From Owenia fusiformis (lineage: Eukaryota > Annelida > Polychaeta > Sabellida > Oweniidae), in assembly GCA_903813345.2 (NCBI GenBank), contig CAIIXF020000011.1:17593754-17653753 (forward strand): a stretch of 60,000 nt of DNA. The letters are read 5' to 3'. The position numbers were made by a program, and so were the translations under genes. The notes beneath the pieces are model-generated. The model did no database searches, was not told the origin of the DNA, and saw only the letters and a list, made by a program, of their open reading frames with translations. This document shows positions 11,201-26,200 of this stretch, one piece after another (position 1 is the first letter of the stretch; the number at the start of each line of letters is the position of its first letter).

Positions 11201-14200
11201 CAACAACTTGTGCATTCCCGTTAAATTAATACAATTAATTTAAAATGTTATAAACCTTACTTGACCATGTATCTTCAAAACCTAAACTGTGCATTTCATA
11301 GTCATATAGATATGATTTATAAAGTAGGTTGTCTGTACATAGTTTTATTAGCGATATCCATTCAACCATGTATATACCTTTTTTTAATACTTAGTATTTG
11401 CATTTTATTTATCTGAAGATAACATGTGACACCAATTAGGAAGACATTTTAATTTCTCATTCTACAGGACTACCTGATACATGAAACAATTTATCAACTT
11501 TTATTTATTTTTAATTTTTATTAAATTGTCTACTGTTATTGGCTTATTGTGCATTTTTGGAGATCAATTCAAAAAACAATAGTCACAATTTATTTCTAGA
11601 ATACACGAATGTGCGTGTACTAGTAGGAAGCATAAGAGCTCAACAAATTAATACAGGGGTTTCATTAGCAGTAGGCATGTTGTTTTTAAGGACTCTTCAA
11701 CTTTTCCATGTTAAAATGATTTCCATTAATTTTGCCTGTTATTTTCATTTATTTATCATGTTGTGAGAAATTCTAGTGAAACCCCTGTAGATAATTTTTT
11801 TCTAGAAATCAGTTATATTATAGATTATAGAACTATTATGAAGTGGAATTATGTGATAAATAGGAAATTAATTTAATGACTCCAAACTATGATTTATGCT
11901 TACAATTCATTCTTATTTCATTCCAGGACAGAAGACATGCATGCACGTTCATGGTGTATTCCCATATTTGTACGTCCCCTATGACGGTACTCAGCCAGCA
12001 GATCGGTACTTGCGACAGTTTGCCTATAGCTTAGATAAGGCTATAAACGTTGCAAGGGGAAATGCGGCATCAACAGAACAGCATGTATATAAGATCTCCC
12101 TTGTCTCAGGGATGTAAGTAACTTCAGATTGTGTTTTCTATTTTTCAATTTGGATTTCATAATTGTCATATCGTTAGTTTTGAACATGCTTGAACGTTAA
12201 ATCATTAGTTCTCATGAATTTTCTCGAAATGGGGACAAAAAATATTTTTCATTTTCATAAATTATCTCTAACAATTAGACTGGCTGTTCAGTTATATACC
12301 CGGGTGAACTCTTTTAATATGTTATGGAGGTTGTTGTCTTATTTGGATATGCTGTTTATTTCTCGAGAAATATGATAATCTAAATCATGTGCTATTCTGA
12401 ATCTGAAAAATTTATGAGTTGATTTTTAACATTACAACTTACTTAGCACAAATGCGTGTACATTTTTATTTGAATATCATGGTATCTCTCTGGAAATAAG
12501 AATATACAATCATTACCAACAGTACATGTGCATTATCTGTTGATTATTGTTTTAGTCCATTCTATGGGTACCATGCTACAGAAGTGCAATATCTTAAGAT
12601 CTACTTGTATAATCCTGCAATGGTGAAAAAGTAAGTACAATTACAAAATAAATTTACAGTTCAATAACAAAATGATTTAGTTGCATAATTTTGCTTATTA
12701 TGTAAATATTTTCGAAAAAGGTTTTACATAACAAATGTATAATATGCTGAAATTAAAAAATTCAAAACTAAATCATTTTGTTGGTGAATTATAAAAACAA
12801 CATTTGTTTCTATTCGATGATGATAAAATTGCTAGCGATCTGATTTGCCCATGTGACTTAAATACAGGGTGTCCCGAAAGTATGGGACCCCTGTATTTGA
12901 GATATAATACCCCCTGAATTGAGCATTTACCGGTATTGAAATTATTAACCGGCTAACAGACGATAATCCCCGGGGAAATAAAAGACACATCGTTTATTCC
13001 ATTTAATTTCCACTTTCACGATGTGTACATTTACATAGACATTTAGATGTCCATGTTTGGCAGTTCAGGTGTGATTGCCATGTTTGGCAGTTCAGGTGTG
13101 ATGTCCATGTTTGGCAGTTCGGGTGTAGTAGTTTCATGCTCAGACTCAGATTTGGTTGTAGTTATGTTTGGCAGTCCCCCAGTGTAGTTGTAGTGTCAAC
13201 GTCAGATCCAGAAACTGAATCAAGTCTCGTAGACATTTCTACTAAAATCACATGATAATATGAAGGATACAATACTCTCAGTTATCACACATTTCAGTAT
13301 GTGATACAGGAAATATGACGTCATACTGTTTTCTTTAGCTACGAAGTGATATAACCAGAGACGTCATATTGTTACTTTTGACTCCATAGTAATACAGCCC
13401 ACCGTATAACATGAAAATTAGTCACGTGTCATGTGATACAGAATATAGGTTGTCACAATTGACCAATTAAAATGCTTAGAAACTCCTAACCATATGATAA
13501 AATCATGTCTCGGTAAAATTTCTCTGGGCAATAGCCACACATTTTAAAACATAATCAAGAATTTTTTCTTAAGATTGATCATGTATCTAGTGCATGTATC
13601 TTGACATGTTTCTTGACCTATATATTGTCATGTATCTATACTGCTGTTCATCCTTTCTTGATGGGCCGAAAGAACATTTTGAATAAATTATCAAATGAAG
13701 CTGGTTTGACCTTGCCTTATTGTCTTGTTTTTGGGCTCCCAATTTATTATGTCATTTAAACCTTATGACAACTGCTAACATAATCTATCAATGACACGGG
13801 ATGGGCTGAAAGTACTTTTTGAATAAAATATCAGTGGAAATTGCTTGTTTGACCTTGCCTTATTGTCTTGTTTTTGGGTTCCCCATTTATTATCATGTCA
13901 TTTAAACCTTAAAACAGCTACTAACATATTCTATCGAGGAAATTTATTATTTCACCAAATAAAGTTCAAGGAGGATATAGAGAAGCCATCCATCCATTGG
14001 TCTGTCTTTTCATGTTTCCAGAGGATATTCAAATACTGGTTGACAACTTTGATTTTAGATTTTATAGGCTTATTGCCTTATGGATATAGGACATCTGCTC
14101 AAAAAAGAATTTTCAATATGGCCTCTCAATTCAAAATAGCAGCCATTTTTCATTTAAAAATGTTATCTAATATAAACTCAAATAATTGACAGATTTGATT

Positions 14201-17200
14201 CAAATTCTATCTGCTGATGCTTTCGGCCACCGATTTTAATAATGAATTGTAATAAAAAAATATTACTCAAACACTAGTGCCAGATTTGGCTGATGCCTCG
14301 GGACAGGAGCTTTACTTGATAAGGGATTTTCAAGATGGCAGCTGAATTTCAAAATGGCCAGCATTTTTTGTAAGTACTGTACTCAAATACCAGTCGACGG
14401 ATTTGGTTCTAATTTTACAACAAAGGAGCTCTACCTGAGAAAACATTTTCAAAATAGCCTCTGAATTTCAAAATGGCTGCCATTATTATCCCACCGAATG
14501 AAGTGTGAGGGGGATATAGAAAAGCCGTCTGTCCGTTCTTGTGTCTGGGCAATAACTCAAATACTAGTTGACGGATTTGGTGCTAATTTTATATGCTGAA
14601 GACAAAGGAGCTTCGCTGAAAAAGAGATTTTCAAGATGGCCACTGATTTTTTTAAATGGCGGATATTTATCGTAAAAAATGTAATGTTTGATAACTCAAG
14701 TACTAGTTGACTCAAAAACCACTGGATGGTTTTGGTTCAAATTTTATATGCCGATGCCTAAAGATATGAGAGCTCCATTTAAAAATACATTTTCATAATG
14801 GCTACCAAATTTCAAAATGGCTACTATTTTTCATTAAAAATGTAATCTTTGAAAACCTAGTCGATGGATTTGGTTCAAATTTTATATGCTGATGCCTAGA
14901 GACATATGAGCTCCACTCAAGAAGACATTATTAGACGGCTACCAAATTTCAAAATGGCTGCCATTTATCAAAAAAATGTAGTTTTTGATAACTGAAGTAC
15001 CAGTGGAGGGATTTGGTTCAAATTTTATAAAATTTACCTAGGGACAAGGGTTCAAGAAGAAATTTTCGAGATGGCTGCCATTCATCAAAATAGTTTCGTT
15101 GAGATTTGCTACTCCGTGGAATTGTATTGTCGCCAGCTTGGCAGGGGCTGGCAGCGTCTCACTTTCTTGTCATCACGATTCCAGGAAAACCACTGGACAG
15201 ATTTACTTCAAATTTTCACACATGTTGCGTGGTAAGAAGTTCTAGAGCTGATTAACTTTTGGGCTTCCATATTGCATTCTGGTGGCCATCTTGGAAGTTT
15301 TAAGAAAAATCTTGTCATCACAATTCCAGGAAAACGACTTAATGGATTTACTTCAAATTTTTACATATGTTACATAATAAGAAGTTCTAGAGCTGATTAA
15401 CTTTTCGGCAGCCGTCTTGGATTCTGGTGGCCATCTTGGAAGTTTTTAGATAAATCTTATCACGATTCCAGGAAAACGACTTGACGGATTTACTTCTTTT
15501 CACACATGTTACATGGTAAGAAGATGATCCAGAGCTGATAAACTTTTTCGGCAGTCATCTTGCATTCTGGCAGCCATCTTGGATGTTTTTAGATAAAACT
15601 TGGCATTGCAATTCCACGAAAACCAATCGATGGATTTACTTCAAATGTTCACACATATTACATGGTAAAACGTTCTACAGCTGATAAACTTTTTGGTGGC
15701 CATCTTGCATTCTGGCAGCCATCTTGGAAGTTTTTAGATAAATCTTGTCATCACGTTTCCAGGAAAACCACACGAGGGATTTACTTCAAATTTTCGCACA
15801 TGTTACATGGTAAGAAGTTGTAGAGCTGATTAACTTTTCGTTGGCCATCTTGGAAGTTTTTATATAAATTTTGTCATAGTGATTCCACACTGCTATGTTT
15901 TAGGTATGATATTATTCACCCTGTGCCTTGTTTTTTTTACTTGAGTGACTGAATAACTTATATGCTATTGTTTTGTTGACCTTTAGTAGTTTACAAAATA
16001 CCTACTATGCTAAATTCAAAAATTGAATGTTCCTTAATCGAAATGTGGAATTGGATTCTTTAAAATATTCATAAAAGGAAACAACAAATGGATGGATAAT
16101 TTATTAAAATCTTGCCAATTGAGTTTAGTACTAATGCATAAAACCCTCAATTAATTAATTAGGCTATGCTTGAGCTGTGTTGTATGCGGTTTAATGAAAT
16201 GATATGAGCTCTTAAGGTTTAGATTACAATGTATTTAGTGTGCAATCCAACATGTTCATTCTCCTACCAATATTAATCATGGATGGGATAAATAAACTCT
16301 AACATCGGACCCTGCGCAGAATATGATGGTATCTCTGATATTACAAACACTAGTATAGTTAAAGATGCAACAAGGACTATAGAGAGAAAATTCGAAATTT
16401 TTTATTTTTTCTGAGTTATGAGGTCAATATTTGGCTTAACATCTTCTTTGACATACCCATTTTCTTAATATATGGATAAACTATCAATATCAGCATTAGA
16501 AGTGAAAATTCAGTTTAAAGCTTCTATAAAGGGAGTCCCTTATAGATTTTTAAGATCCATCACTTTCAAGAGGAATATCAGCTGAAATGATATTCATCCA
16601 GGGGGTTTCTTTGACGATAATAAAAATTTATGATGAAATATCCAAACTTAAATATATTTTGACACTGGCCGATGATCGTTGAATGCCCCCCCCCCCTGCA
16701 CTAATTGTTGCACCTTGAAATCTTTCCAAAGTGTTTATCTCAACACTGTTTTCCCCAGCATTGATTAACTATCAATGTCCCCTGTTGTAAATTCCCCTAG
16801 GCCTGTAGTCAAGGGTCACTTTTCCAAAATTCCATGGGGGGTTTGCAATTGACAACATTGACTCAAAATCAAATGAAAAGTGCTCATAATGGTGAATAAC
16901 TGCATGATTTAAAAGAATTTTTGGTCCCTGAACCCCCTCTGGCTAAGAGCCTATACCTTGTGAAAAAGACGAAATATTTATATATCCTGACTAAAGCATG
17001 TTAAATTAACATTTAGAAGCTCATTAAAAAACAAAAGGGATCACCCTATTGAATCATTGGTATACTTGATCAGTAATATGCAGCAAAAAATTAACAAAAT
17101 AGAAAGTACATTGTAAATTGTTTGACTAATCTTTCATTATGCACAGTCTACGAGGGGTGATCCAAAAGTCTTGGACGCCCCGCTCTAATTTTGCTATTTT

Positions 17201-20200
17201 CTAATATAATAACATGAAACTTTCAGATAATAAAGATCAACATCTGAACAACTTTTTGTATAAGTTTCAACAGAAAATAATATATTTTAGGTACTTTTCT
17301 AAATATCTTTTAATACCGGGTCCCTGCCACCCGGAACGGTATTTAGTTATGGCAAATCACGTCACAACTGTTATAATATGGCAAATACTTTAGTTGCAGG
17401 TTCACAACCTACACCAGCCATGATATGAAAGAATTTTCGATTTTCAATCTGAGTGTCATCTACCATTATCATTTTCACATATTAAGACCTACTTTTCAAC
17501 ATATTTTTCACGAATTTGAACACATTTTTCATACTGCTTTACCAATGAATGAAAGACATTTCTGACACCACCATTACTTATGTGATACAAATGCTGCTGG
17601 AGTGCCACTCTCAACCTCATCCAATGAGTAAAAAAACATTTTTTCAACCCTCCTTTCAACTTACAGAAAATGAAGAAAATTACACAGAGTCATACATAGA
17701 CTGTATCGTGCATATGGTAGCTGCTCAAGGTCAATAATAGTGAAAATATCTTGTATTATTCATTGTTCCACTTTGATTTCTTTCGTGTTCTGCATTTCAG
17801 CAGCTATCTTGCAGCAAAAATGATACCAGAATGAGGGTTGCTTGTCTGATGGCATTTTCTTAGAATTTGACATGTACGGCCATTGTCATATGTGACATTA
17901 TAATTAAAACACAATTAATTGGTTGCCTAGTAACAAAGGAAGTAAACTTACATGGTTTAACATTCAAAATTCAAAGAAATATAGTGGTCAAGGCTTGGGA
18001 AACAAGTAAAATGGCGGCAACATTTAATTCTGAAAGTTGTCATGTGCGAATACCGTTCCGGGTGGCAGGGTCCCTGTATTAAAAACTATCTAGAAAACTA
18101 TATAAAATAAATCGTTTCTCCATGAAATTAATACACAAAGTAGTTAGGTTGTTGGTCTTTATTATTGGAAAGTTTAAAGTAATTTTGTCAAAAACCAACA
18201 AAAATAGAGCAGGGCGTCCAAGACTTTTGGATCACCCCTCGTATATACTCTTATAGACGAACAGGCTTCTGACATTATAAACCTATAGTTTGTTCAAACA
18301 AGGATGCATGCTGCAAACATGTTTTTATGTACTTTACACGAAGGATTGAAAAATATTGCCTTCCCGGCATAAAATTAATAAACAGCCTATAATCTTTCTA
18401 TTCGCTCAGCAATATTATTTTTTAACCATGATGCAGATATAGATATGGTCATATGATGGTATTGTTTATTAGTACAGAAAAATGTAAAAATCACCTCAAG
18501 GTTGCGATTCAGATAAACTTGTTTGTTCACTAGAATATAATGATGCAATGCCTTGACTAATATTTTGTAAGGGTTTTGATTAAATGGTGGTTATTATCAT
18601 ATGTTTATTTTCCATTTCCATAATATTAACCTACTTAGTAATTGCCACGGTCACATTTATACATCTATATGGTAACTGTACAGCGGCAGTAGCTTCCCAA
18701 AGTCAAGAGAAATACGCAGCATAAATATTGCATTCTGGTATGCCAGAGCCCCTCTTATCTGCCTTTAGCGAAAGAGGGATAAAGACAAAGGGAGTGTGGC
18801 TATATCGCGATGTAAATATTGGGATAAGCACTATGATGTTCTATATTGATTTTGTAAGCAACGAGCTACTGTCCTCGTACGGCCGCTGAGAGCAAATGTG
18901 ACTGAGGCTTAGTTCTCGGACAAGTACAGAAAAAGATAGTGATCATTTTCTCGCTTCTTGTATGTTTTTGAGGGATCTTCATTGAATAAAATAATGCAAG
19001 TATATGTACATGTATGTATGCTCTAAAAGAGCAAGTAGAGAATGATGAAATCCTCAAGAGAAATTTTTAGAATTGTGTTGTTCTAATTGGGCCAGTAGCA
19101 CCTATCCCCATCAAAGAATATATGTCATTTTTGTAACAGCATGGCAGAGTTTCCAAGATCTTTTTATTTTAACACCAGAGTCATTACATTCTGATAAATG
19201 GATAGAAAATGCTTGACAATGTTTAAGCATCCTCCGCTCCTATCACAGGGCTTCAAAATTCAGAATATCTTCTTTTTACCCCCTGCTGTAACCAAGTTGG
19301 AAGCGCCAGATTAAACCGAATCACGTGATCTGATTATGCGCCGATGACATATACATGATTGCTGTTGCAGTGTTGCGACAGCGAATCAAATTGCGAGTTC
19401 TTAAATGGGGAAATGCTAACTGCTTATAACAGGGGGGAAGAAGGAGGTACGGATTCTGGACACCTGCTTAGGAGGATGTGTTTAAGTTGATGTATAATTT
19501 CTGCAGTTTGCAACTTAATTGTTAAACTTAAAGTTCTAAATATATTTTTTATTTTACATGTTTAGTCTACATTCTCTAAATCATCTAGTGTGTTGAGAAA
19601 TAAATATTCTTCACTACATTGCTCCACTTATTTATAGTGTCACATGATAGATATCTTTGCTACAGTATCAAAATTGAATCAAAAGAAATTCAAAATTCAA
19701 CTAAAACATTTAAGACATTAGTACATTGTAATGACACTCCTAGAGACGGTGGGATGTAAAGTTATCAACCTTACACTTAATCAAAATGAGATGAAAAGCC
19801 GGTTATTTTCAAAATTGTGAAAAGATACATTTTGGGTATATATCCACATAACCTTGAAGTAAACACAAAATATGTAAATGCATATATATGCTTCATGTAT
19901 ATTCTGTATTTATTTTGCTATTTAATATTTATTTGGTATATCATGTATATATACTTGAGTAAACTCTTTACAAATATATATAAATGTTTGACTAACAGGT
20001 TAGGTAAATTTGAAGTAAGCTATTGCCAATTTCATTTACTCAGACTTGATTGTCATTATTAAATGGCATGTGCTAAACAAAAACATGTCTGGGTAGTTAA
20101 AAGAGTGTTATTAAAAAAGCATTTCTATATTTATTTCTGTATTTATAGACTGAGAGTAAAAGGTATACTTGAATGGTAGCTAAATTGTATACAAAAAAAA

Positions 20201-23200
20201 AAATTTTGGGCCCCCAAAACCCAAAAGTGGGCCCAAATTTTGAAATTTTGAGGCCCATTTTCTTCAAAATTTGGCCTGAAATTAAAAAATAAGGCCTTAG
20301 GCCTCCCCCTTCCCCCCCAGATCCGCTAGTGAACTGGATCAGTCCATTTTTAAAAAATAAGGGGAATCATAACCTCTTCAACTTATACAATGTTCTAAGG
20401 TTATACACTTTTGTGTTTTCAGGGTTGCAGATCTTCTTTTGGGAGGCGCAGTGTTAAACAAACCCTTCCAACCACATGAGTCACACATACCCTTCAATCT
20501 CCAGGTGAGATTTTATACTATACTAGGGGTCCCATGATGCGAGAGATTTAAAATTGATATGTATCTATGATATAAGCCTCACACCTTTTAACATTGTTTG
20601 CTATTTATCATTATCAAAACCGATATGATAAAAAAATGATATTCAAATTTAACCAGCGGACTTATATTGCTCAAGCACTCGCAGTATCCCTATTTTATAC
20701 CTTACGAAAAAATCTTGTGTTTTGCATTAAGCTTAGTTTCTATACAGCTACAAAAAGTTGAGATGTTCATTTCAGTTATTCCCTTTTGAGTTAGCTTATA
20801 AGCAATGGATGTGTGGGACTTTCATATTTATTTATAGAACTTAAATTGCAAGGTGAATAAATTAATGTCAAATCTAAAAAACAAACTATTCATTAACTTT
20901 CCTTAATGTTTCATATTTATCAAGGCTGCGCAGAATATCTCAATAAATTTAAAATTTGAATGGATGGCTAGACATCAGGCTATCTATTATCATGTGAAAT
21001 TGCTTTTTTATGCATGTACATGTATTTAGGACATTTTTAAACTGTTCTTAATGTAAGATAAATCCTTCAAGTTTTTCTTTGAGAAAAAGTTGTTTCATGT
21101 TATTTGTAATTTCAAATATAAATCTTCTTTTATTAACTATGGTATTTCTAAAAAGTATTAAATAAATATTTTTTTTAAAGTTAGACTATAACTATAAAAA
21201 ATATCTAAATCCAAGTATAAGTGTTATGCTCTGTTTCTGTCACCAGAATAATTGACATATTGTTATAGTCTTTAACTTTTTCTGGATGGCGTTCTTTGGA
21301 TTGTGTTCAGCATTTGGTAGATGGTGTTTGGTGGTCAGTGTCTGTAACAAATGGGAGGTGGTGAAATTTAATGCCTTGTTTCTTTTGCATTTGTATACTC
21401 TTTGTTTGTACTGTGTCATAAAAACCTGATTTTGAAGCATAAGTTCTCTTATGAAAAAGCATTTCCCATTTTAAACGTTATTTTTCATAGAAGAGATTTT
21501 CAACATAGTAATAATAAATAAAAGAAAGGTCCGCTTTTTAGAAAATGTTTAACATTTAACATAAAGTTGCGATGAAGTTCTCAGGGAGAAACACAACGAG
21601 CAAAACCCAGTTATTCTTCAAACACGGCAAAATATTTACACTGAGTTCACCTGTTATTAATATCTTCTATTTTGGTTCTCAAAACATTTTTTAACATTTT
21701 AGAATTCATGAGTTCTAGATATAGACTTGAAACATTATTTACAAACTAATATTATGCACAAACTGACCTACTTATTTATGAGTTATAAGAGTTAATTCAC
21801 CAGTGTTGACGTCAGACCTAGATATATTCTACCTCATAATGATTTGTCTCCTCGGTTTAAAAATATTTAGAAATCATCGAAGCAATACAATGTACTTTAC
21901 TACAATTTAATACAGACTTCAAAGTGAAGGGGAAATAAGATGAAAATAAATAAAGGGTATGCTTAAACATTCAAAAACTGGAACACAAAACAATGCAGTC
22001 TTACATATGAACCAGGGGGCCATTAACAGAAGCTTCATAAAGTTAAAAATTTGTAAAGTCCATTTTACTCTAACTGTGACATCATTATATCCATGGTTAC
22101 AACAATTGATTTACGAATTCGTAACTTTATGAAGTTTCTGTTTATGACCCCCTGCACAAGCGATGTAAACAGAGGAAACAAAATTATAGCTGATTTGAAT
22201 TTTGAACAGTGCAAAAAGTGTTCATTGTTGAATTTTGATGAATAGTGAATAAGCAACCTGATTGGTTGAATGTATTTAGCCATTGTTGAATTCTTATTAT
22301 TGAACATGTCAAAGCCAAATTTTATCCATTATGAAGCATTGGAAGTGCAACTTTCGGCTAATCATTATGTCACCACTAACATTGGCAAGATATCGTTATC
22401 AAGTCTCCGGCTTTTTTTGTTGATGCTGTTCCGTAGTTGGCATTCAGCGGTCAGCATCTGTAACAAATGGCAGGTTGTGACATCTTGCATGTTAATTCCT
22501 TGATATTCTTGCACTTTGCTCATGGTCCTCAGGCTTGAGGACTATCATGACTTGTGAGAATATATATAACTGTTTTATGATTTTTTTTCAGTTTTTCATT
22601 GACTACAACTTGTATGGAATGAATATGATAAATTCTGCAGCTGTTAACTTCAGGAGGAAAAAAGAAGGCCACGGTAAGTGTCATTACTTTCAAAAAGTTA
22701 ACATCACTGAATCTTGAACTGCATACTCGAACTATGTATGATTTGACACATTATATCAGCAGTTTTCATACTTAAAACCACTCCGCCATGTGTTTCCATT
22801 ACTAAGATTTGCCTCAAAATAAAGATAAAGCTGCGTACATGTATTGAGAAAATTAATTAATCAACGTTTCTTGAATTGGACTACAAAAATAATTGAGTTG
22901 ATTGGTTAATTTCATCACTTTTATATACCCATGAGTCTTATTTATGAAGCACTTTTTTAAAAAAGAGATCAAAAACATCATTGGACCTTTGGAACAACCA
23001 AGGATATTGTTTTTTCAACATAGTGTATGATATTGATATGTGTATGGCAAATTGGCAATACATGCCATATATATGCATTATGCTGGTTAAAGGTGTCAAG
23101 AACATATACATTTGTAACAAGGCTATACCATTATATATTGTATGAATATATTCAATTATCTCATGATTATTGTATTATCTGTACAATAATACCCACTGAT

Positions 23201-26200
23201 ATTTCTGATATTATGGAGATCTGTGTGATATTTTTCAGAAAATGTTTATCAGCCTCAGCCTCATATGTGGTTGATATTGTTCATCAGCCGCATACTATAT
23301 GATAATAAACAGGATTGAATTTGGGGAATTTTGGGGAATTTTTGATTGTGATCATGGTATAAACCCAATATCAGATCATTTCTAGCAACATGATTTTATT
23401 GCCTCATAGATATCAAGTATAAACACTCATTCGCTTTGATAAAAATGATATCACTCAAACTTATCTGATATTCTTTATTTAAATGACATGTACAAATTAG
23501 GAATGTTTGCATTGATGTGTTTAAACAATAGTAATTTTCTCAATGAGTTTTGGTATGACTGTATTATGATATTGATTTGCTTGTTCAAAGGAACATTTAT
23601 GCAATTGTAAATGTACTTATTTAGACTTTACATGTATTCATTTCTCAAGATTGTTTGAAGGAAGAGTGTGACAGGAGTATGGTATTCTATTTCAGGGTCT
23701 CTGGAACAGGAGGTGCCCCAAAGTGCGAACTCCAGTGCCCCATCCAGCCCTCTTTCTTGCCTTTCTAGAGACAGCTTTACGTGTAATAGTATCACTGGAC
23801 AGTTCTGGGAGCATCACACTATACCAGAGTAAGTCAAATTTATTTTTGTATTACAGTAAAACTGTTTAAGTAATATAAGTTATTGAATGATATTAAGTGC
23901 AATACAGGATATATTCTGGTTGAGAAATTCTGTATTGGAACGAGACAAAGTCGAGTGCCAATACAGAATATCGAGAGCAGAATATATCCTGTATTGCACT
24001 TCAAATCATTCTATAACGTTTTTTCATGTGATCCTCTGTATTGCTACTGAGAATGTCCTCTCCGTACCAATAATTTTTTCTGTATTGCGACGGAAATGAT
24101 CAATGGGGATAATCTCAGTAGCAATACAGGTTGATACAGCACAAGAACTGACCAATCAGAAGGCTTCATTTTCAGATCATACGATAAACACTTTTATCCT
24201 ACACTTAGTGTGCTAAATGTATAATAACATTAAAAAAGTAAATTTGATATTTATTGGCAAAATGAATATCCGGAGGATATCGTAACGATATACTCCGGGC
24301 GGAGGATATCGTCACGATATCCTCCGGAAAACCAATATGCGGAGGATATTGTGTAGATATACTCCGCTTGTTGATTTCCCGCCAAATTGACTCTATTTGG
24401 CATGAAATTCGTTTTGCAATGATATTATACATTTAGTACACTCCTTCACGCGGTGTTAACTTCGACCGTTAATTTGAATTTTTGGCCTACCGGATGTTTG
24501 AAAATCAAGGATTTCGAGTCTCATACTGCACCGTTTTTCTTCAAACTTGTTCCATTCAAAGCATAACAAAAATCCCTTTGTGTTGGTACATTATTCTCTT
24601 AAATAGAGTCCCTACTTCCAGTGGCATTTTGGTCCCCAGGTGTAAGAAGGCCTTCTAAAAGCTGGGGACCAAAACGCTGCTAGAACGAGGGACTCTTTCC
24701 AATAAAGTAATGCACCTACAGAAAGGCAATTTTGTTTTGCTTTTAATGGTATAAGTTTGAAGAAAAACGGTGCAGTATGAAACTCGCAATCCTTGATTTT
24801 CGAGCATCTGGCAGGTCAAAAATTCAAATTAACGGTCGAAGTTAGGACCGCGTGTCCTTGTAAGTGTAGGATAATAAGAACATCCTATGATTTTTTCAGA
24901 ATATCATTTTAAACGACTCATTGATATTGATATATGCACTCGTTCGCTTCGCTCTCTCGTGCAGATATCAATATCACCTCGTAGATAAAAATGATATTCC
25001 TCAAAATCATGGGATATCCTATAAGTCTCTAGTGGACACCCTTCCTTCGCACATACTCTACTGACTTCAGTATTAATTAGTCTCTCTGTCATGAACACCT
25101 GCCTACAGTGAACACCTGCCTACAATGAACACATTTTGTGGCTTAATAGGTGTTCACTCATATATTTTACTGTATATAATTTTCATACTTTTTTAGTTTT
25201 CATTTCATTGATCAGTCTTGAACCATTTGACTCAAAACATTTTGTTCATCAAGCCAGAATTCATTGATACACCGTGGCCCCAGATATAGTCCGCAGATTT
25301 TTTCAACATGTATCTATATACTAACATGGCAAATGTTTCCTTACATTTCAGGCATCTACTGCTAGGAGAGGATGTCGCTAGACAGAGCACATGTGAACTT
25401 GAAGTTGACATTGTGGCCCCAGATATTCTCAATAGAATGGAAGTTGATGGTGAGTTAATACAGAAGTGATCTCCCCAGGATTAAAGCAAGTGGGAGCAGG
25501 ACCCATTGAGAAATTTTGGTCTCCCATGTGTGAAAATGAGAATTTTGTATCCTCCAGAGAAAAAAATCCTGTGGAGAACATCAAGCACGCAGATTGTACA
25601 TAACACAAATACTTCTAAATGTGCTATAAATTGACTTCATATTTAATGGTAGTTAGCACTCATACATCTCATATGCCACCTACTGATGTTATTCTTCAAA
25701 ATGGTTGTGAACTTGCTGATTTTTTGCTTTCAAAATATTTCGATTAATGCTATTTTTCATTTCTTTCACTTGTGTTTTTTTTATTCTCAATTAAGGGTTC
25801 TGATTTCATGATTTTGATTTTACATTCATAATACTTGACAATTTCCACATTTTTATGCTCTTTTCATTTAGCTTATTAATAACACAAGTTAATATTTCAG
25901 ATAATATTGGTACTAATCCTGGTCTCGTTGCATTATGGGAAGATGAGAAACAACGTCGTAGGGAGAAAGGAGAATCGTCACAAGTTAAGCTACCAGATTC
26001 TCAGGGTAAGTTGTTAGCGAGAATTTTCGACAGATTGAAAGGTTGCAGTAAGGTTACATTAAGGTATTTTATTTCAATATAAAATCTCATGAGTGTTTTT
26101 GTTGGTTCTTAAAGTTTTTCAGGAATTTGAATTGAGATTGATAATTTGTGTTTGCCTCATAAACTACATCATGTACATTTATTGAGGCAAAAATATTGAG

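Larger units (their letters stand above)
20505..22591. other. REV3L intron 4
   Basis: No gene is seen. It contains two copies of the CAACAAATGGCAGGT-type dispersed repeat (21240-21400 and 22369-22503) and a MITE at 22013-22154. Confidence 0.6.

Noticed and set aside
19222-19493. Weak inverted repeat AAGCATCCTCC / GGAGGATGTGTTTA
   Set aside because: The arms are short and interrupted. It is not clearly above chance in this repeat-rich sequence.
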